This document shows positions 10,921 to 20,300 of a stretch of 64,000 nucleotides of DNA, one piece after another. Source of the DNA: Rhizobium sp. G21 (lineage in GTDB: Bacteria > Pseudomonadota > Alphaproteobacteria > Rhizobiales > Rhizobiaceae); the NCBI RefSeq assembly GCF_014158035.1, contig NZ_JACFXW010000001.1:620001-684000 (forward strand), given 5' to 3'. The notes under the pieces were generated by a model. That model made no database searches and was not told the origin of the DNA. It saw only the letters and a list, made by a program, of their open reading frames with translations. The position numbers and the translations under genes are program-made. The stretch's first letter is position 1. Each line of letters starts with the position of its first letter.

Positions 10921-11556
10921 TTAGTTGAAGTTCGGCTCGTCGAAATTCTGCTCGGGAGCCGTCAGGTCCGGCAGATTCTGCATTTCCACGGGCGCGTCCG
11001 GGTCCAGCAATTCGCCATCGGCGGGCGGCGCGGGTTGCATCGTCGGAGCTTGCGTGTCCGGCGCATTCTCGGTCGGCGTTTCGGTCTTCGGATCGGGGAT
11101 CGGCGTCGTATCGATCTTGAAGCCGTCGGGACGCGGCACGTCCGAGGATTGTTTGCAGCCGGTCAGCCAGATGTCGTAGATCGGGTGATCGACGGCATTG
11201 AGGCCAGGAGAGGCGGCGAACATCCAGCCGCTGAAGATGCGGCGGATCTTGCGGTCGAGCGTGATCTCGTCGACTTCCACGAAAGTCGACTGCTTCTGCG
11301 CTTCGGTTTCGTCGCGGCTGAAGCAGACGCGCGGCGTCACCTGAAGCGCGCCGAACTGCACCGTTTCGTCGATATAGACGTCGAATGTGGTAGTGCGGCC
11401 GGTGATCTTGTCGAGGCCAGCGAACTCGGCCACCGCATTCTTGATCTTCGCCGCATCAGCAGGCGTGGCGGCGAGGCTTGCGCCAACCAGAAAGGCTGCG
11501 GACAAAACAGTCCGCAGCGTCGTCGATCGCGTCCTAATCGAAGTCATCCCGTTCAC
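10921..11556 (-). CDS. DUF2155 domain-containing exported protein
   Basis: Conserved alphaproteobacterial exported protein of unknown function, 211 residues. A signal peptide ends near ADA-AK (about residue 36). The DUF2155 core covers about residues 40-135, with ITGRTTTFDVYID, TPRVCFSR and RIFSGWMFAASPGLNAVDHPIYDIWLTGC seen in pieces. The last 70 residues are Pro/Asp/Glu-rich and probably disordered. The GTG at 11556 has a GGAG ten bases upstream, better placed than for the ATG at 11547. In many relatives the gene sits beside the NDUFA12-type gene, as here. Confidence 0.9.
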   Translation of the reverse strand: MNGMTSIRTRSTTLRTVLSAAFLVGASLAATPADAAKIKNAVAEFAGLDKITGRTTTFDVYIDETVQFGALQVTPRVCFSRDETEAQKQSTFVEVDEITLDRKIRRIFSGWMFAASPGLNAVDHPIYDIWLTGCKQSSDVPRPDGFKIDTTPIPDPKTETPTENAPDTQAPTMQPAPPADGELLDPDAPVEMQNLPDLTAPEQNFDEPNFN

Positions 11557-11619
11557 GTATCGCAGTCTCCGGCCATGCGGTGTGCGTTAGACGGCAATTA
11601 TGGCCGGATGAAGGAGGCC

Positions 11620-12017
11620 TCAGCCGCGCGGGGTCCAGGCGTCGTAATCGCCGGTCACGCGATCGCGTTCGCCACCCGTGGCGAGCGAGCCCTTGGGTCG
11701 GTAGGCGGCGGCCGAACCGGTCGGATTGGCGCGATGCGCCTTTTCCCCCATTCGCGCGCCGCATAGGTCTGCTCGGTCGGCGGAACGTCGGTGCGGTAAT
11801 GCATCCAGCCGTGCCAGCCGGGCGGAATGGCGCTGGCGTCGGCATAGCCGTTATAGACCACCCAACGACGCGTACGGCCTTCGCTGTCCTTGCCGCCGGT
11901 GTAATAGGTGTTGCCGAACTCGTCCTGTCCCACCTTCTTGCCGAAGCGCCAGGTGTGAAACCGCGTGCCGATGGTCTGACCGTTCCACCAGGTGAAAATC
12001 TGCAGGAGAAGCTTCAT
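11620..12017 (-). CDS. NADH:ubiquinone oxidoreductase subunit NDUFA12-type (B17.2), frameshifted in its last third
   Basis: Accessory protein of alphaproteobacterial complex I, homologous to mitochondrial NDUFA12. The core begins MKLLLQIFTWWNGQTIG and contains GNTYYTGG, RWVVYNGY, PPGWHGWMHY and PPTEQTYAAREW. After that the frame derails into Arg/Pro-rich sequence and would end at 11655. Adding one base in the run at 11741-11749 restores KAHRANPTGSAAAYRP and then DYDAWTPRG with a stop at 11620, matching the family C-terminus (132 residues). The start at 12017 fits the family; longer in-frame extension upstream lacks support. Confidence 0.9.
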
Positions 12018-12202
12018 GAGTCCGGAACCCTGAATATGCGGCGCGAGACTCCCCGCGCCCGAAAGAATGCTCTGCTTATGCCGCTGCGCAGCAAGAAAGT
12101 CCAGCGCCCTCTCACGCAAAATGGACCTGCGCCGGCTTGCAAATCGACTTCGGCGACGCCAATGTCCGCACCGGGGAACGAGACGCGAGGGGAGCGCGGA
12201 AG

Positions 12203-12624
12203 ATGATGATGCGAATGATCATGCGGGTGACGGTCGCCCTGACTCTGGCGGCTGCGGCCGCGAACGGCGTGCGCGCCGACGGCATCGCCATCGTGCAGGC
12301 GGTCGAACAGGCGACCGGGGTGTGCAACGGCGCCACGGCGGCCGAAGCCTTCGAATGCGCCAGGACAAATGCGTCGCCGCCGGCGCCGCAGCGCGCGAGG
12401 ACTGCCTGGAAATGACCTGGTGCCAGAGCGGCTGGACCGTCGACGTGTTCATGCAATCCACCGAAGGCCCGCATTGGCACGAATATCATTGCGGCTGGTC
12501 GAGCCGCGCGGAAGCCGAAGCTGCGGGCTCGCTCGCCTGCAATCCCGAACGCAAGACGCAGTTGATGGAATGCGCCACCGTCCAGATCTACGATCCCGAC
12601 GGCAAGGCGATGATGGAGAATTGA
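12203..12624 (+). CDS. Small exported cysteine-rich protein of unknown function, frameshifted
   Basis: I do not recognise the family. With one C added at 12360-12361 the reading gives a 140-residue protein. It has a signal peptide (MIMRVTVALTLAAAA core, cleavage near VRA-DG) and a mature part with seven cysteines, among them FECAQDKC, DCLEMTWC, YHCGW and ACNP. The even spacing suggests disulfides in the periplasm. GAGGGGAG at 12187-12194 supports the start at 12203. The stop lies three bases before the SIS-domain gene, so the two are probably co-transcribed. Without the correction two overlapping out-of-frame halves remain. Confidence 0.75.
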
Positions 12625-12626
12625 AA

Positions 12627-13187
12627 ATGACTGATCTCGGCGACCTCGCCGCCCGCGCGCTGGGAGAAGTCAGCGCCTGCCTCTACAAGACCGATGAAGC
12701 GGAGCTGGAGGCGTTGATCTCGCATCTGATCATTCCGCGCCGCATCGCGATCTACGGCTGCGGCCGCGAAGGGCTGATGATGCGCGCATTGTGCATGCGG
12801 CTCCATCACCTCGGCCTCGATGTCCACATGGTCGGCGACATGACCACGCCGCCGCTCGGCGAAGGCGATCTGTTTTTGGCGAGTTGCGGCCCCGGCTATC
12901 TCGCGACCGTCGATTCTCTGGCGCGGACGGCCAAAGCCGCCGGCGCGGCGATCGCGGTGATCACCGCCGAACCAGACGGAGCGACGATCAGGCTTTGCGA
13001 CGCCGTGCTGACCATTCCCGCCCAGACCATGGCGCGCGACGAGGATCAGCCGACATCCTTCCTGCCGATGGGCAGTCTGTTCGAAGCGGCGCAATTCATG
13101 CTGTTCGAGATTCTGGTGATCCGGCTGCGTGACCGGATGGGCGAGACGGCCGAGACCATGCGCGCCCGCCACACCAATCTGGAATGA
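12627..13187 (+). CDS. SIS-domain sugar phosphate isomerase-like protein (6-phospho-3-hexuloisomerase type)
   Basis: A 186-residue single SIS-domain protein. The phosphosugar-binding core runs from IAIYGCGREGLMMRALCMRL through HMVGDMTTPPLGEGDLFL and ASCGPGYL to AVITAEPDG and LTIPAQT. The C-terminal LPMGSLFEAAQFMLFE stretch resembles hexuloisomerases of the ribulose monophosphate pathway. No hexulose-phosphate synthase gene is nearby, so this exact reaction is unproven. It could act on another ketose or aldose phosphate. It follows the small exported protein gene by two bases and is convergent with the GNAT gene with no gap. Confidence 0.85.
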   Translation: MTDLGDLAARALGEVSACLYKTDEAELEALISHLIIPRRIAIYGCGREGLMMRALCMRLHHLGLDVHMVGDMTTPPLGEGDLFLASCGPGYLATVDSLARTAKAAGAAIAVITAEPDGATIRLCDAVLTIPAQTMARDEDQPTSFLPMGSLFEAAQFMLFEILVIRLRDRMGETAETMRARHTNLE

Positions 13188-13688
13188 TCAGAAGCTGAGC
13201 GACTTCTCGAGAATGAGCGCGGGGATGCCGGAAGTTTGCGCCCCGCAATTCTTGGTCCAGCCAATTTCCGCGAAGCCGAGCCCCGTATAGAAAGCGACGG
13301 CGCGCTCGTTCTTCGGCTCGACGTCGAGCCGCATGCGCTTGGCCGAGGGAAAACAGGTCTCGACTTCGGCGAACAGGTCGCGGCCGATGCCCTGCCCCGT
13401 GAGCCCCGGCTCGACATAGATCATGTGCAGAACGGCGACGTCAGCCTCGTCTTCTGCCATCGCCGCATAGGCCATGCCGCCGATGACCTTGCCGTCGTCG
13501 GCCACCACGAATTCCGAATCGGGGCGCTTGAGCCGCGTCTTCAGGGCTTCGACGGAATGCCAGGCTGCGGTGATCTCACTGACCTTGTCGGCGCCGTACA
13601 GCGCGTCATAGGTCGCATGCCAGCTCCGCCCGAGAAGGGCGGAGACGGCTTTGAGATCGCCTTCGGAGGCTGTGCGGACGAAGAACAT
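13188..13688 (-). CDS. GNAT-family N-acetyltransferase
   Basis: A 166-residue acetyl-CoA-dependent acyltransferase. The GNAT fold is visible: an N-terminal helix pair (SALLGRSWHATYDALYG), a central strand VLHMIYVEPGLTGQGIGRDL that carries the Q/RxxGxG/A acetyl-CoA loop (QGIGRD), and a late strand FYTGLGFAEIGW. The substrate is unknown. It starts only six bases after the gatB stop on the same strand, so it is probably translated from the gatB transcript. Confidence 0.9.
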   Translation of the reverse strand: MFFVRTASEGDLKAVSALLGRSWHATYDALYGADKVSEITAAWHSVEALKTRLKRPDSEFVVADDGKVIGGMAYAAMAEDEADVAVLHMIYVEPGLTGQGIGRDLFAEVETCFPSAKRMRLDVEPKNERAVAFYTGLGFAEIGWTKNCGAQTSGIPALILEKSLSF

Positions 13689-13694
13689 CCGCGA

Positions 13695-15197
13695 TCAGTC
13701 TTCGAGACCGAGCTTGGCCTTGACCAGCGCCTGAACCGCCTGCGGATTGGCCTTGCCGCCGGTCGACTTCATCACCTGGCCGACGAACCAGCCGGCCAGC
13801 GTCGGCTTGGCCTTGACCTTCTCGACCTGGTCGGGATTGGCGGCGATGATTTCGTCGACGGCCTTTTCGATGGCGCCGGTGTCGGTCACCTGCTTCATGC
13901 CGCGGGCTTCGACGATCTCTGCAGGATCGCCGCCTTCGGTGAAGACGATCTCGAACAGATCCTTGGCGAGCTTGCCGGAGATCACGCCGTCCTTGATGAG
14001 ATCGAGGATGGAGCCGAGCTGCGCCGGGCTGACCGGGCTGTCCTCGATGCCCTTGCCCGCCTTGTTGAGCGCGCCGAGCAGGTCGTTGATCACCCAGTTG
14101 GCGGCGATCTTGGCGTCGCGGCCTTCGGCGAGCTTTTCATAATAATCGGCGATCGCCTTTTCAGACACCAGCACCGAGGCGTCATAGACGGTCAGGCCGA
14201 GATCACGAACGAACCGCTCCTTCTTGTCGTCGGGCAGTTCCGGCAGGTCGGCCAGCAGCGAAGCGACGAAGGCGTTGTCGAATTCGAGCGGCAGCAGGTC
14301 CGGATCGGGGAAGTAGCGATAGTCATGCGCGTCTTCCTTGGAGCGCATCGACCGGGTCTCGCCCTTGCCGGCGTCGAACAGCCGGGTTTCCTGATCGATC
14401 GCGCCGCCCTCCTCCAGAATGGCGATCTGGCGGCGCGCTTCATATTCGATGGCCTGGCCGACGAAACGGATCGAATTGACGTTCTTAATCTCGCAACGTG
14501 TGCCGAACGCGCCGCCCGGCTTGCGCACGGAAACGTTGACGTCGGCGCGCATCGAGCCCTCGTCCATATTGCCGTCGCAGGTGCCGAGATAGCGCAGGAT
14601 GGTGCGCAGCTTGGTGAGATAGGCCTTGGCTTCGTCGGACGAGCGCATGTCGGGCTTGGAGACGATTTCCATCAGCGCCACGCCGGAGCGGTTGAGATCG
14701 ACATAGGACATGGTCGGATGCTGGTCATGCAGCGACTTGCCGGCGTCCTGCTCGAGATGCAGGCGCTCGATGCCGATTTCGATATCCTCGAACTGGCCCT
14801 GCCGATCCGGGCCGAGCGAAATGACGATCTTGCCCTCGCCGACGATCGGATCCTTGAACTGCGAGATCTGGTAGCCCTGCGGCAGGTCGGGATAGAAGTA
14901 ATTCTTGCGGTCGAACACCGAGCGATGATTGATCTGAGCCTTCAGGCCGAGACCGGTGCGCACGGCCTGCTTGACGCATTCCTCGTTGATGACGGGGAGC
15001 ATGCCCGGCATGGCGGCGTCGACGAGCGACACATTGGCGTTCTGCGGCCGGCCGAACTCGGTCGAAGCTCCCGAAAAGAGCTTGGACTGGCTGGTGACCT
15101 GGGCATGGACTTCCATCCCGATCACCACTTCCCAATCGCCGGTGGCGCCGGCGATGAAGCGTTTCGGATCGGGGGTGCGGACATCGACTATGCTCAT
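13695..15197 (-). CDS. gatB: Aspartyl/glutamyl-tRNA amidotransferase subunit B
   Basis: Subunit B of the GatCAB complex, which converts Glu-tRNA(Gln), and in some organisms Asp-tRNA(Asn), to the amidated form. At 500 residues it is full length. Family signatures are GMEVHAQV near the start, [29 protein letters not shown] and [12 protein letters not shown]. The C-terminal YqeY-like tRNA-binding tail ends in KAKLGLED. Subunits A and C are encoded 11 kb away at 26.0-27.9 kb. It is divergent from tamA. Confidence 0.97.
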   Translation of the reverse strand: MSIVDVRTPDPKRFIAGATGDWEVVIGMEVHAQVTSQSKLFSGASTEFGRPQNANVSLVDAAMPGMLPVINEECVKQAVRTGLGLKAQINHRSVFDRKNYFYPDLPQGYQISQFKDPIVGEGKIVISLGPDRQGQFEDIEIGIERLHLEQDAGKSLHDQHPTMSYVDLNRSGVALMEIVSKPDMRSSDEAKAYLTKLRTILRYLGTCDGNMDEGSMRADVNVSVRKPGGAFGTRCEIKNVNSIRFVGQAIEYEARRQIAILEEGGAIDQETRLFDAGKGETRSMRSKEDAHDYRYFPDPDLLPLEFDNAFVASLLADLPELPDDKKERFVRDLGLTVYDASVLVSEKAIADYYEKLAEGRDAKIAANWVINDLLGALNKAGKGIEDSPVSPAQLGSILDLIKDGVISGKLAKDLFEIVFTEGGDPAEIVEARGMKQVTDTGAIEKAVDEIIAANPDQVEKVKAKPTLAGWFVGQVMKSTGGKANPQAVQALVKAKLGLED

Positions 15198-15417
15198 TCT
15201 TGAAGCCTTCTTGCATGCATAAAGCGTGGAACTTTCCGGTAGAGCAAATGCGTTTGGGAGGCAAGCGTGGAGTCCTCACCGGACTGACGCAGGCTTGCAA
15301 CGGGCGGGAAAAAATGCGGGACAACAGTGTGCGGCGCAAAAGCCGCCGGGGCGCCGAGGCTTCTATCAGAGTTTTCTTTCTGATACCGTTTTCGCGGAAA
15401 GCAGGTATATAGAGGCC

Positions 15418-17304
15418 ATGTTGAGTTTAAAGGCGCATATACGGGCCTCGTCCTTGATCGCACTTCTGGTCCTTCCGGTTTATGAAAAGCCGGCAATGGC
15501 CTTCGAGATCTTCGGGATGAAGTTTTTCGAAGACGAAGACGATGCGGCGGCGGTGTCCGACCCGGTGCGCTATGCGCTGAATTTCGATCCGGGCGAGGAC
15601 GATCTGCGCAAGGATCTCGAAGGCGCGTCGCTGCTGTTCCAGGAGCAGGAAAAGCCCGTGTCCGGCGATCTCGGCGTGGTCATCAAGGCCCGCGACGATC
15701 GCGACCGTCTGCTTGCCGCTCTTTACGAACAAGCGCGATACGGCGCCGTCATCGATATCAGCGTCAACGGCGTGCCGGTCGACGACTTGCCGCCGGTTCC
15801 CGATTTCCCGCGTGACAGACCCGTGCCTGTGTCCGTGAAGGTAGCGCCCGGACCTGTCTTCAAGCTTGCCGAGACGAAACTGGGCGTCGACGCCGCACAG
15901 TTCGATCCCCGCGATCTCGGACTGAAGACAGGCGAGGCCGTGGGCGCAGGACAAGTGATCACCGCCGCCGGTCGCGTGGTGGAGAATCTCGAAAAGGAGG
16001 GCCGACCGCTCGCCAAGCTCACCGGCCGCGAACTTGCCGCCGACCACAAGACCAGTGAGACGACGGTGACCATCAACGCCGAGGGCGGCCCTGTGGCGGA
16101 TTACGGCAACGTCTCCATCAAGGGCTCTCGAACCGTCGACCCGGAATTCATCCGGCAATGGGCGCGCCTGAACACGGGCGAGCGTTACGACCCCGAAAAA
16201 GTGAAGGAAGCGACGGAGAGGTTGCGAAAGCTCGGCGTCTTTTCCTCCATCGCCATCACCAAGTCGCGCCGTCTCGACCAGAGCGGCCGTATTCCGATGG
16301 CGATTACGGTTGCGGACGGCAAGCAGCGCTATTTCGGCGCGGGCGCCGAATTCTCGACCATCGACGGCATCGGCCTCTCCGCCTATTGGGGCCACCGCAA
16401 CCTGTTCGGCGGCGCCGAATCGCTGAAGATCAGCGGCGCGGTGTCGCGCCTCGGCAGCACGCTGGACTGGAAAGAGCTCGGCTACGACTTCTCGATCCTG
16501 TTTTCAAAACCCGCCGCCTTCAACCAGATCACCACCTTCAATGCCGGGGTGATCGCCAAGAACGAAAATCCGGACGCCTATCGCGCCTCGACCATCTCGA
16601 TTTTCGCCAACACCAGTTTCGACGTGACCAGCAAGGATGTGGCGACGGCGGGCGTGGACCTCACCGCCAACCGGACCAAGGACGTGTTCGGCAAGAACGA
16701 CTATCTGATCGCCTCCGTGCCCTTGAGCTGGACTCGCGACGCCACCGACAATCCGCTCGACGCCACGGAAGGCTACAAGCTCGACCTCTCCGCCATCCCG
16801 AGCTACGAAGCGCTTGAAGGAACTCCCTTTTCTTCCTTCGAGGGATCGGTGTCAGGCTATTGGGGTCTCGGCGAAGAGAACGGCGTGGTGCTGGCCGGCA
16901 AACTGTCGCTGGGCACGCTGGTCGGCGTCGACCAGTTGAAGGATGTGCCGGCCATCAGACGTTTCTATGCCGGCGGCGGCGGCTCGGTGCGCGGCTACGG
17001 TTATCAGGAGATCAGCCCGCGCAATGGCGACGGCGACGCGACGGGCGGTCGTTCCTACGCGATCACCTCGATGGAAGCGCGGGTGAAGGTGACGGAAAAG
17101 ATCTCCGTCGTGCCTTTCATCGACATCGCCTCGGTCAACAAGGCGCTCTATCCCGATTTCAGCGATTTCCGCGCCGGCTATGGCGTGGGCTTCCGCTACG
17201 CCACCGGCCTCGGCCCGATCCGTGTCGATGTCGCCCTGCCCAGCAAGAAATATGATGGCGGGTCGTCCTTCGGCATTTATGCCGGCATCGGCCAGTCATT
17301 CTGA
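15418..17304 (+). CDS. tamA: TamA-like outer-membrane BamA/Omp85-family protein
   Basis: Outer-membrane half of the translocation and assembly module, which helps insert barrel proteins and supports lipid transport with TamB. It has 628 residues. A signal peptide ends near MA-FEIF (about residue 26). POTRA-type domains fill about residues 90-290, including the typical GNVSIKGSRTVDP. A 16-strand Omp85 barrel follows with the VRGYGYQ motif near residue 520, ending in the aromatic IGQSF. The start at 15418 follows AGAGG. tamB begins 10 bases after its stop. Confidence 0.93.
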   Translation: MLSLKAHIRASSLIALLVLPVYEKPAMAFEIFGMKFFEDEDDAAAVSDPVRYALNFDPGEDDLRKDLEGASLLFQEQEKPVSGDLGVVIKARDDRDRLLAALYEQARYGAVIDISVNGVPVDDLPPVPDFPRDRPVPVSVKVAPGPVFKLAETKLGVDAAQFDPRDLGLKTGEAVGAGQVITAAGRVVENLEKEGRPLAKLTGRELAADHKTSETTVTINAEGGPVADYGNVSIKGSRTVDPEFIRQWARLNTGERYDPEKVKEATERLRKLGVFSSIAITKSRRLDQSGRIPMAITVADGKQRYFGAGAEFSTIDGIGLSAYWGHRNLFGGAESLKISGAVSRLGSTLDWKELGYDFSILFSKPAAFNQITTFNAGVIAKNENPDAYRASTISIFANTSFDVTSKDVATAGVDLTANRTKDVFGKNDYLIASVPLSWTRDATDNPLDATEGYKLDLSAIPSYEALEGTPFSSFEGSVSGYWGLGEENGVVLAGKLSLGTLVGVDQLKDVPAIRRFYAGGGGSVRGYGYQEISPRNGDGDATGGRSYAITSMEARVKVTEKISVVPFIDIASVNKALYPDFSDFRAGYGVGFRYATGLGPIRVDVALPSKKYDGGSSFGIYAGIGQSF

Positions 17305-17314
17305 GGAGGCGTTC

Positions 17315-20300
17315 GTGGCCCATATGAGTTTCACCGCCTTCCTGTTTCGCAGCCTGCGCTATGGATTGATCACGCTGCTGTGCCTGATCGCGCTGATCGC
17401 GGTTCTCGTCGGCGCGCTCGGCTTCACCGCGCGCGGCAATCAGTTTCTCGCCGACCAGGCGGCCGCCTTCCTCGAAAGCCCCGATCTCAAGCTCGACATC
17501 GACGGGCTGAGCGGTCTGCTCGACGGCTCCGTGCATATCGACGGGCTCACCGTCGCCGACAGCCGCGGCGTCTATGCCACAGTTCGGGATGTCGATCTCA
17601 CCTGGCGTCCTCTCGACCTTCTGAAGGCCCGGGTGCAGATCGATGCGCTGCGGGCAGGCGAGGTCGCCGTGTCGCGACCGCCCGTGACCACAGTGGAGAC
17701 GGTTGACGACGGCGCGTCTTCCGGCCTGCCTGTGGAGATCGCGCTCGACAGGCTCGCACTGCCGCGCATCGATTTGGGGGCGGCGTTGATCGGCCGCGAC
17801 GCGTCCTTGTCGGCCGAAGGCTCGGCGAAACTCCTGGCCAACGCCGTCGCTGCGACGCTCAACGCCTCGGAGCGCGCCCGTCCCGAAGCCCGCGCCCGGG
17901 CGGTCGTCGACTACCGACTGGACAGCGGCGCGCTGAAAGCGGATATCGACGTCGTCGAGCCCGCCGGCGGTCTGATCGCCAATCTCCTGCAATTGCCGGA
18001 CCGCCCGGATGTGGCGCTGTCGCTGAAGGGCGACGGCACGCTCGACAACTGGCGCGGCGCCGCCACCGGCATGGTGAGCGGCCGGACCGTGCTGCGCATC
18101 GAAGGCGGCGGCGGACGCGCATCCGACGGCGCCGTCACCGTGTCGGTAACGGGCGGCGGCCAGTTCGCCGAACTTCTTCCGCCGGAGATCCGGCCTTTTT
18201 TGACCGGCGACACGCGCCTCGATCTCGACGCCTCGCGGTCGGTCGACGGGGCGATCACCATTTCCAAGAGCGCAATCGCCAATGACCGCTTCCGCATCGA
18301 CGCGCAAGGCAAGCTCGATCCCAAGGGCGAGGCCGATCTTACGCTGACGCTTGTCCCCGCAGGCAACGGCTTGGCGCTGCAAATGCCGGGCGACGACGCC
18401 GTCTCGGCGACGGTGCGGAGCGCAAAGCTCGCCCTGTCCGGCCCCTATGGCGCGACGAAACTGTCGGCGGAAATCGACGCAGCGGAGATCAAGACGCCGC
18501 AGGCCGGTTTGGCCGATGCGAGGGTGACGGCTCGAAGCGACAGCCTCGATCTCGCCACGGCGTCGGGACGCATCGAATTTGCGGGCGACATCGGCGCGCT
18601 GACGATGAGCGACGCCACCGCCGCCAAGCTCTTGAACGGCCCGGCGCGCTTGTCGGGCGCAGCCGTGGTGGACGCCGGCGCCATAACAATCGAGAAATTC
18701 AGGCTGGAAGCCGCAAAAGCGTCGGTCGACCTCGCCGGCCGCTTTGACAGAACACAGGGATCGGTTACCGCGGATTTCGCCGTCGACGCCGATCTCGCCG
18801 CGATCGCTCCCCCACAGGCGCGCGCCGCGCTGGCTGGACAAACCAAACTCGCGGGCTCCGTCGTCTATTCCGCGCAAGCCGGCGTGGCGTTGGACAATCT
18901 CAAGCTCGACGCCGAGGCGCTCGATGCGACCGGCAAAGCGACATTAGGCGCGGATCAGAGCTTGACCGGCGCTTTGGATCTGGCGCTCTCCGACGCCAGC
19001 CTCTTCGACCCCAATGCCTCCGGCGCCGCCAAGGCGACGGTGACGCTCTCGGGTTCACTGAACGCGCCGAAAGCCGAGATCGTGCTGTCTTCGGATCAAC
19101 TGGCTTATGCCGGACAGACGCTCGCGAAACCCGCGGCGACCGTGTCGGCTGGATTGAAAGACGGCGCTCTGGAGGCGACGGTCGACCTTGCGGCCGAGTA
19201 TCGCGGTCTGCCGCTCTCGCTCACGAGCGGCGTGAGCACGGCCGACGGCGCCGTCGCCGCAAAGAACCTCACCGCCTCGCTCGGCAAATCCTCGGCGGCG
19301 GGCGATCTCACCCTCAACGCCCGCGGCGTTCCCGAAGGACAAATCGCCTTCAAGCTGGAGGACCTCGACCAACTCGCCGGTCTCGCCGGCCAGACGGCTC
19401 AAGGCGCGCTGGCGGGAACGGCCAAACTTTTCGACAACAACGGCAAGATCGGCCTCGATCTCCAGGCCTCGGGCGACAGGATCGCCGCCCAAGGCGCGGA
19501 CCTCGCCTCGCCACAACTGACGTTGCGTTCGGATGATCTGCTGGCGCAAGCCGTCACGGGAGACGTCGCCGCCAAGTCCTTGACGGCGCAGGGCGCGACG
19601 GTCGTTTCGCCCAAGCTCGACCTGGCCTTTGCGGAGCAGAAGCTGCGTTTCGATCTCGCTGCAGAACTCGACAAGGCGCCGCTCGCGGCGACCGGAACCG
19701 TCGACCTCTCCACCCCGTCGCCGCGTGTGACGATGGACCGGCTGGAAGCCGCCCCGCGCGGCGTTCCCCTGAAATTCGGCGCCGGCAAGACCTTGGCGCT
19801 GACGGAAGGCGGCAGCGTCACGCTCGACGCGCTGAATATCGCGATGGGCTCCGGCGCCGTCACCGTCAGCGGATCCGCGGGGGCGGAATTGGATCTGACC
19901 CTGGACATCAAGGACCTGCCGCTCGATCTCGCCAACCGCTTCGTCGCCGATCAGGCGATCGGCGGCTTCGCGTCGGGCAAGGTCAGGATCACCGGCAAGG
20001 CCGCCGATCCCATAGCGGATTTCGATCTCAAAGCCACGGCGCTCAGCGCAAACGCGTTGGCGACCAATGGCCTGCCGCCGCTCGACGCCGATGTCAGGGG
20101 CCGCTACGCCGCCAAAATCATAGATGCGACCATCGCAACCACAATCCGCAACGAGCCGGTCACGCTGAAAGCGCGCGTCGACATCTCCACGCCCGGGATC
20201 AAGATCGACGGCCTCGACATCCGGGCCGCCGGCGCAAAGATCACTGGCTCCGTCTCGCTGGACACGGCGAACCAGCCGACCGGGACGTTCCAGTTCGACA

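Noticed and set aside
12627-13187. A formaldehyde-fixing ribulose monophosphate pathway
   Set aside because: Only a hexuloisomerase-like SIS protein is present; no hexulose-6-phosphate synthase is found in the window.
17180-17314. Upstream extension of tamB into the end of tamA
   Set aside because: The extension overlaps tamA out of frame, while a strong GAGGAGG site points to the GTG at 17315.
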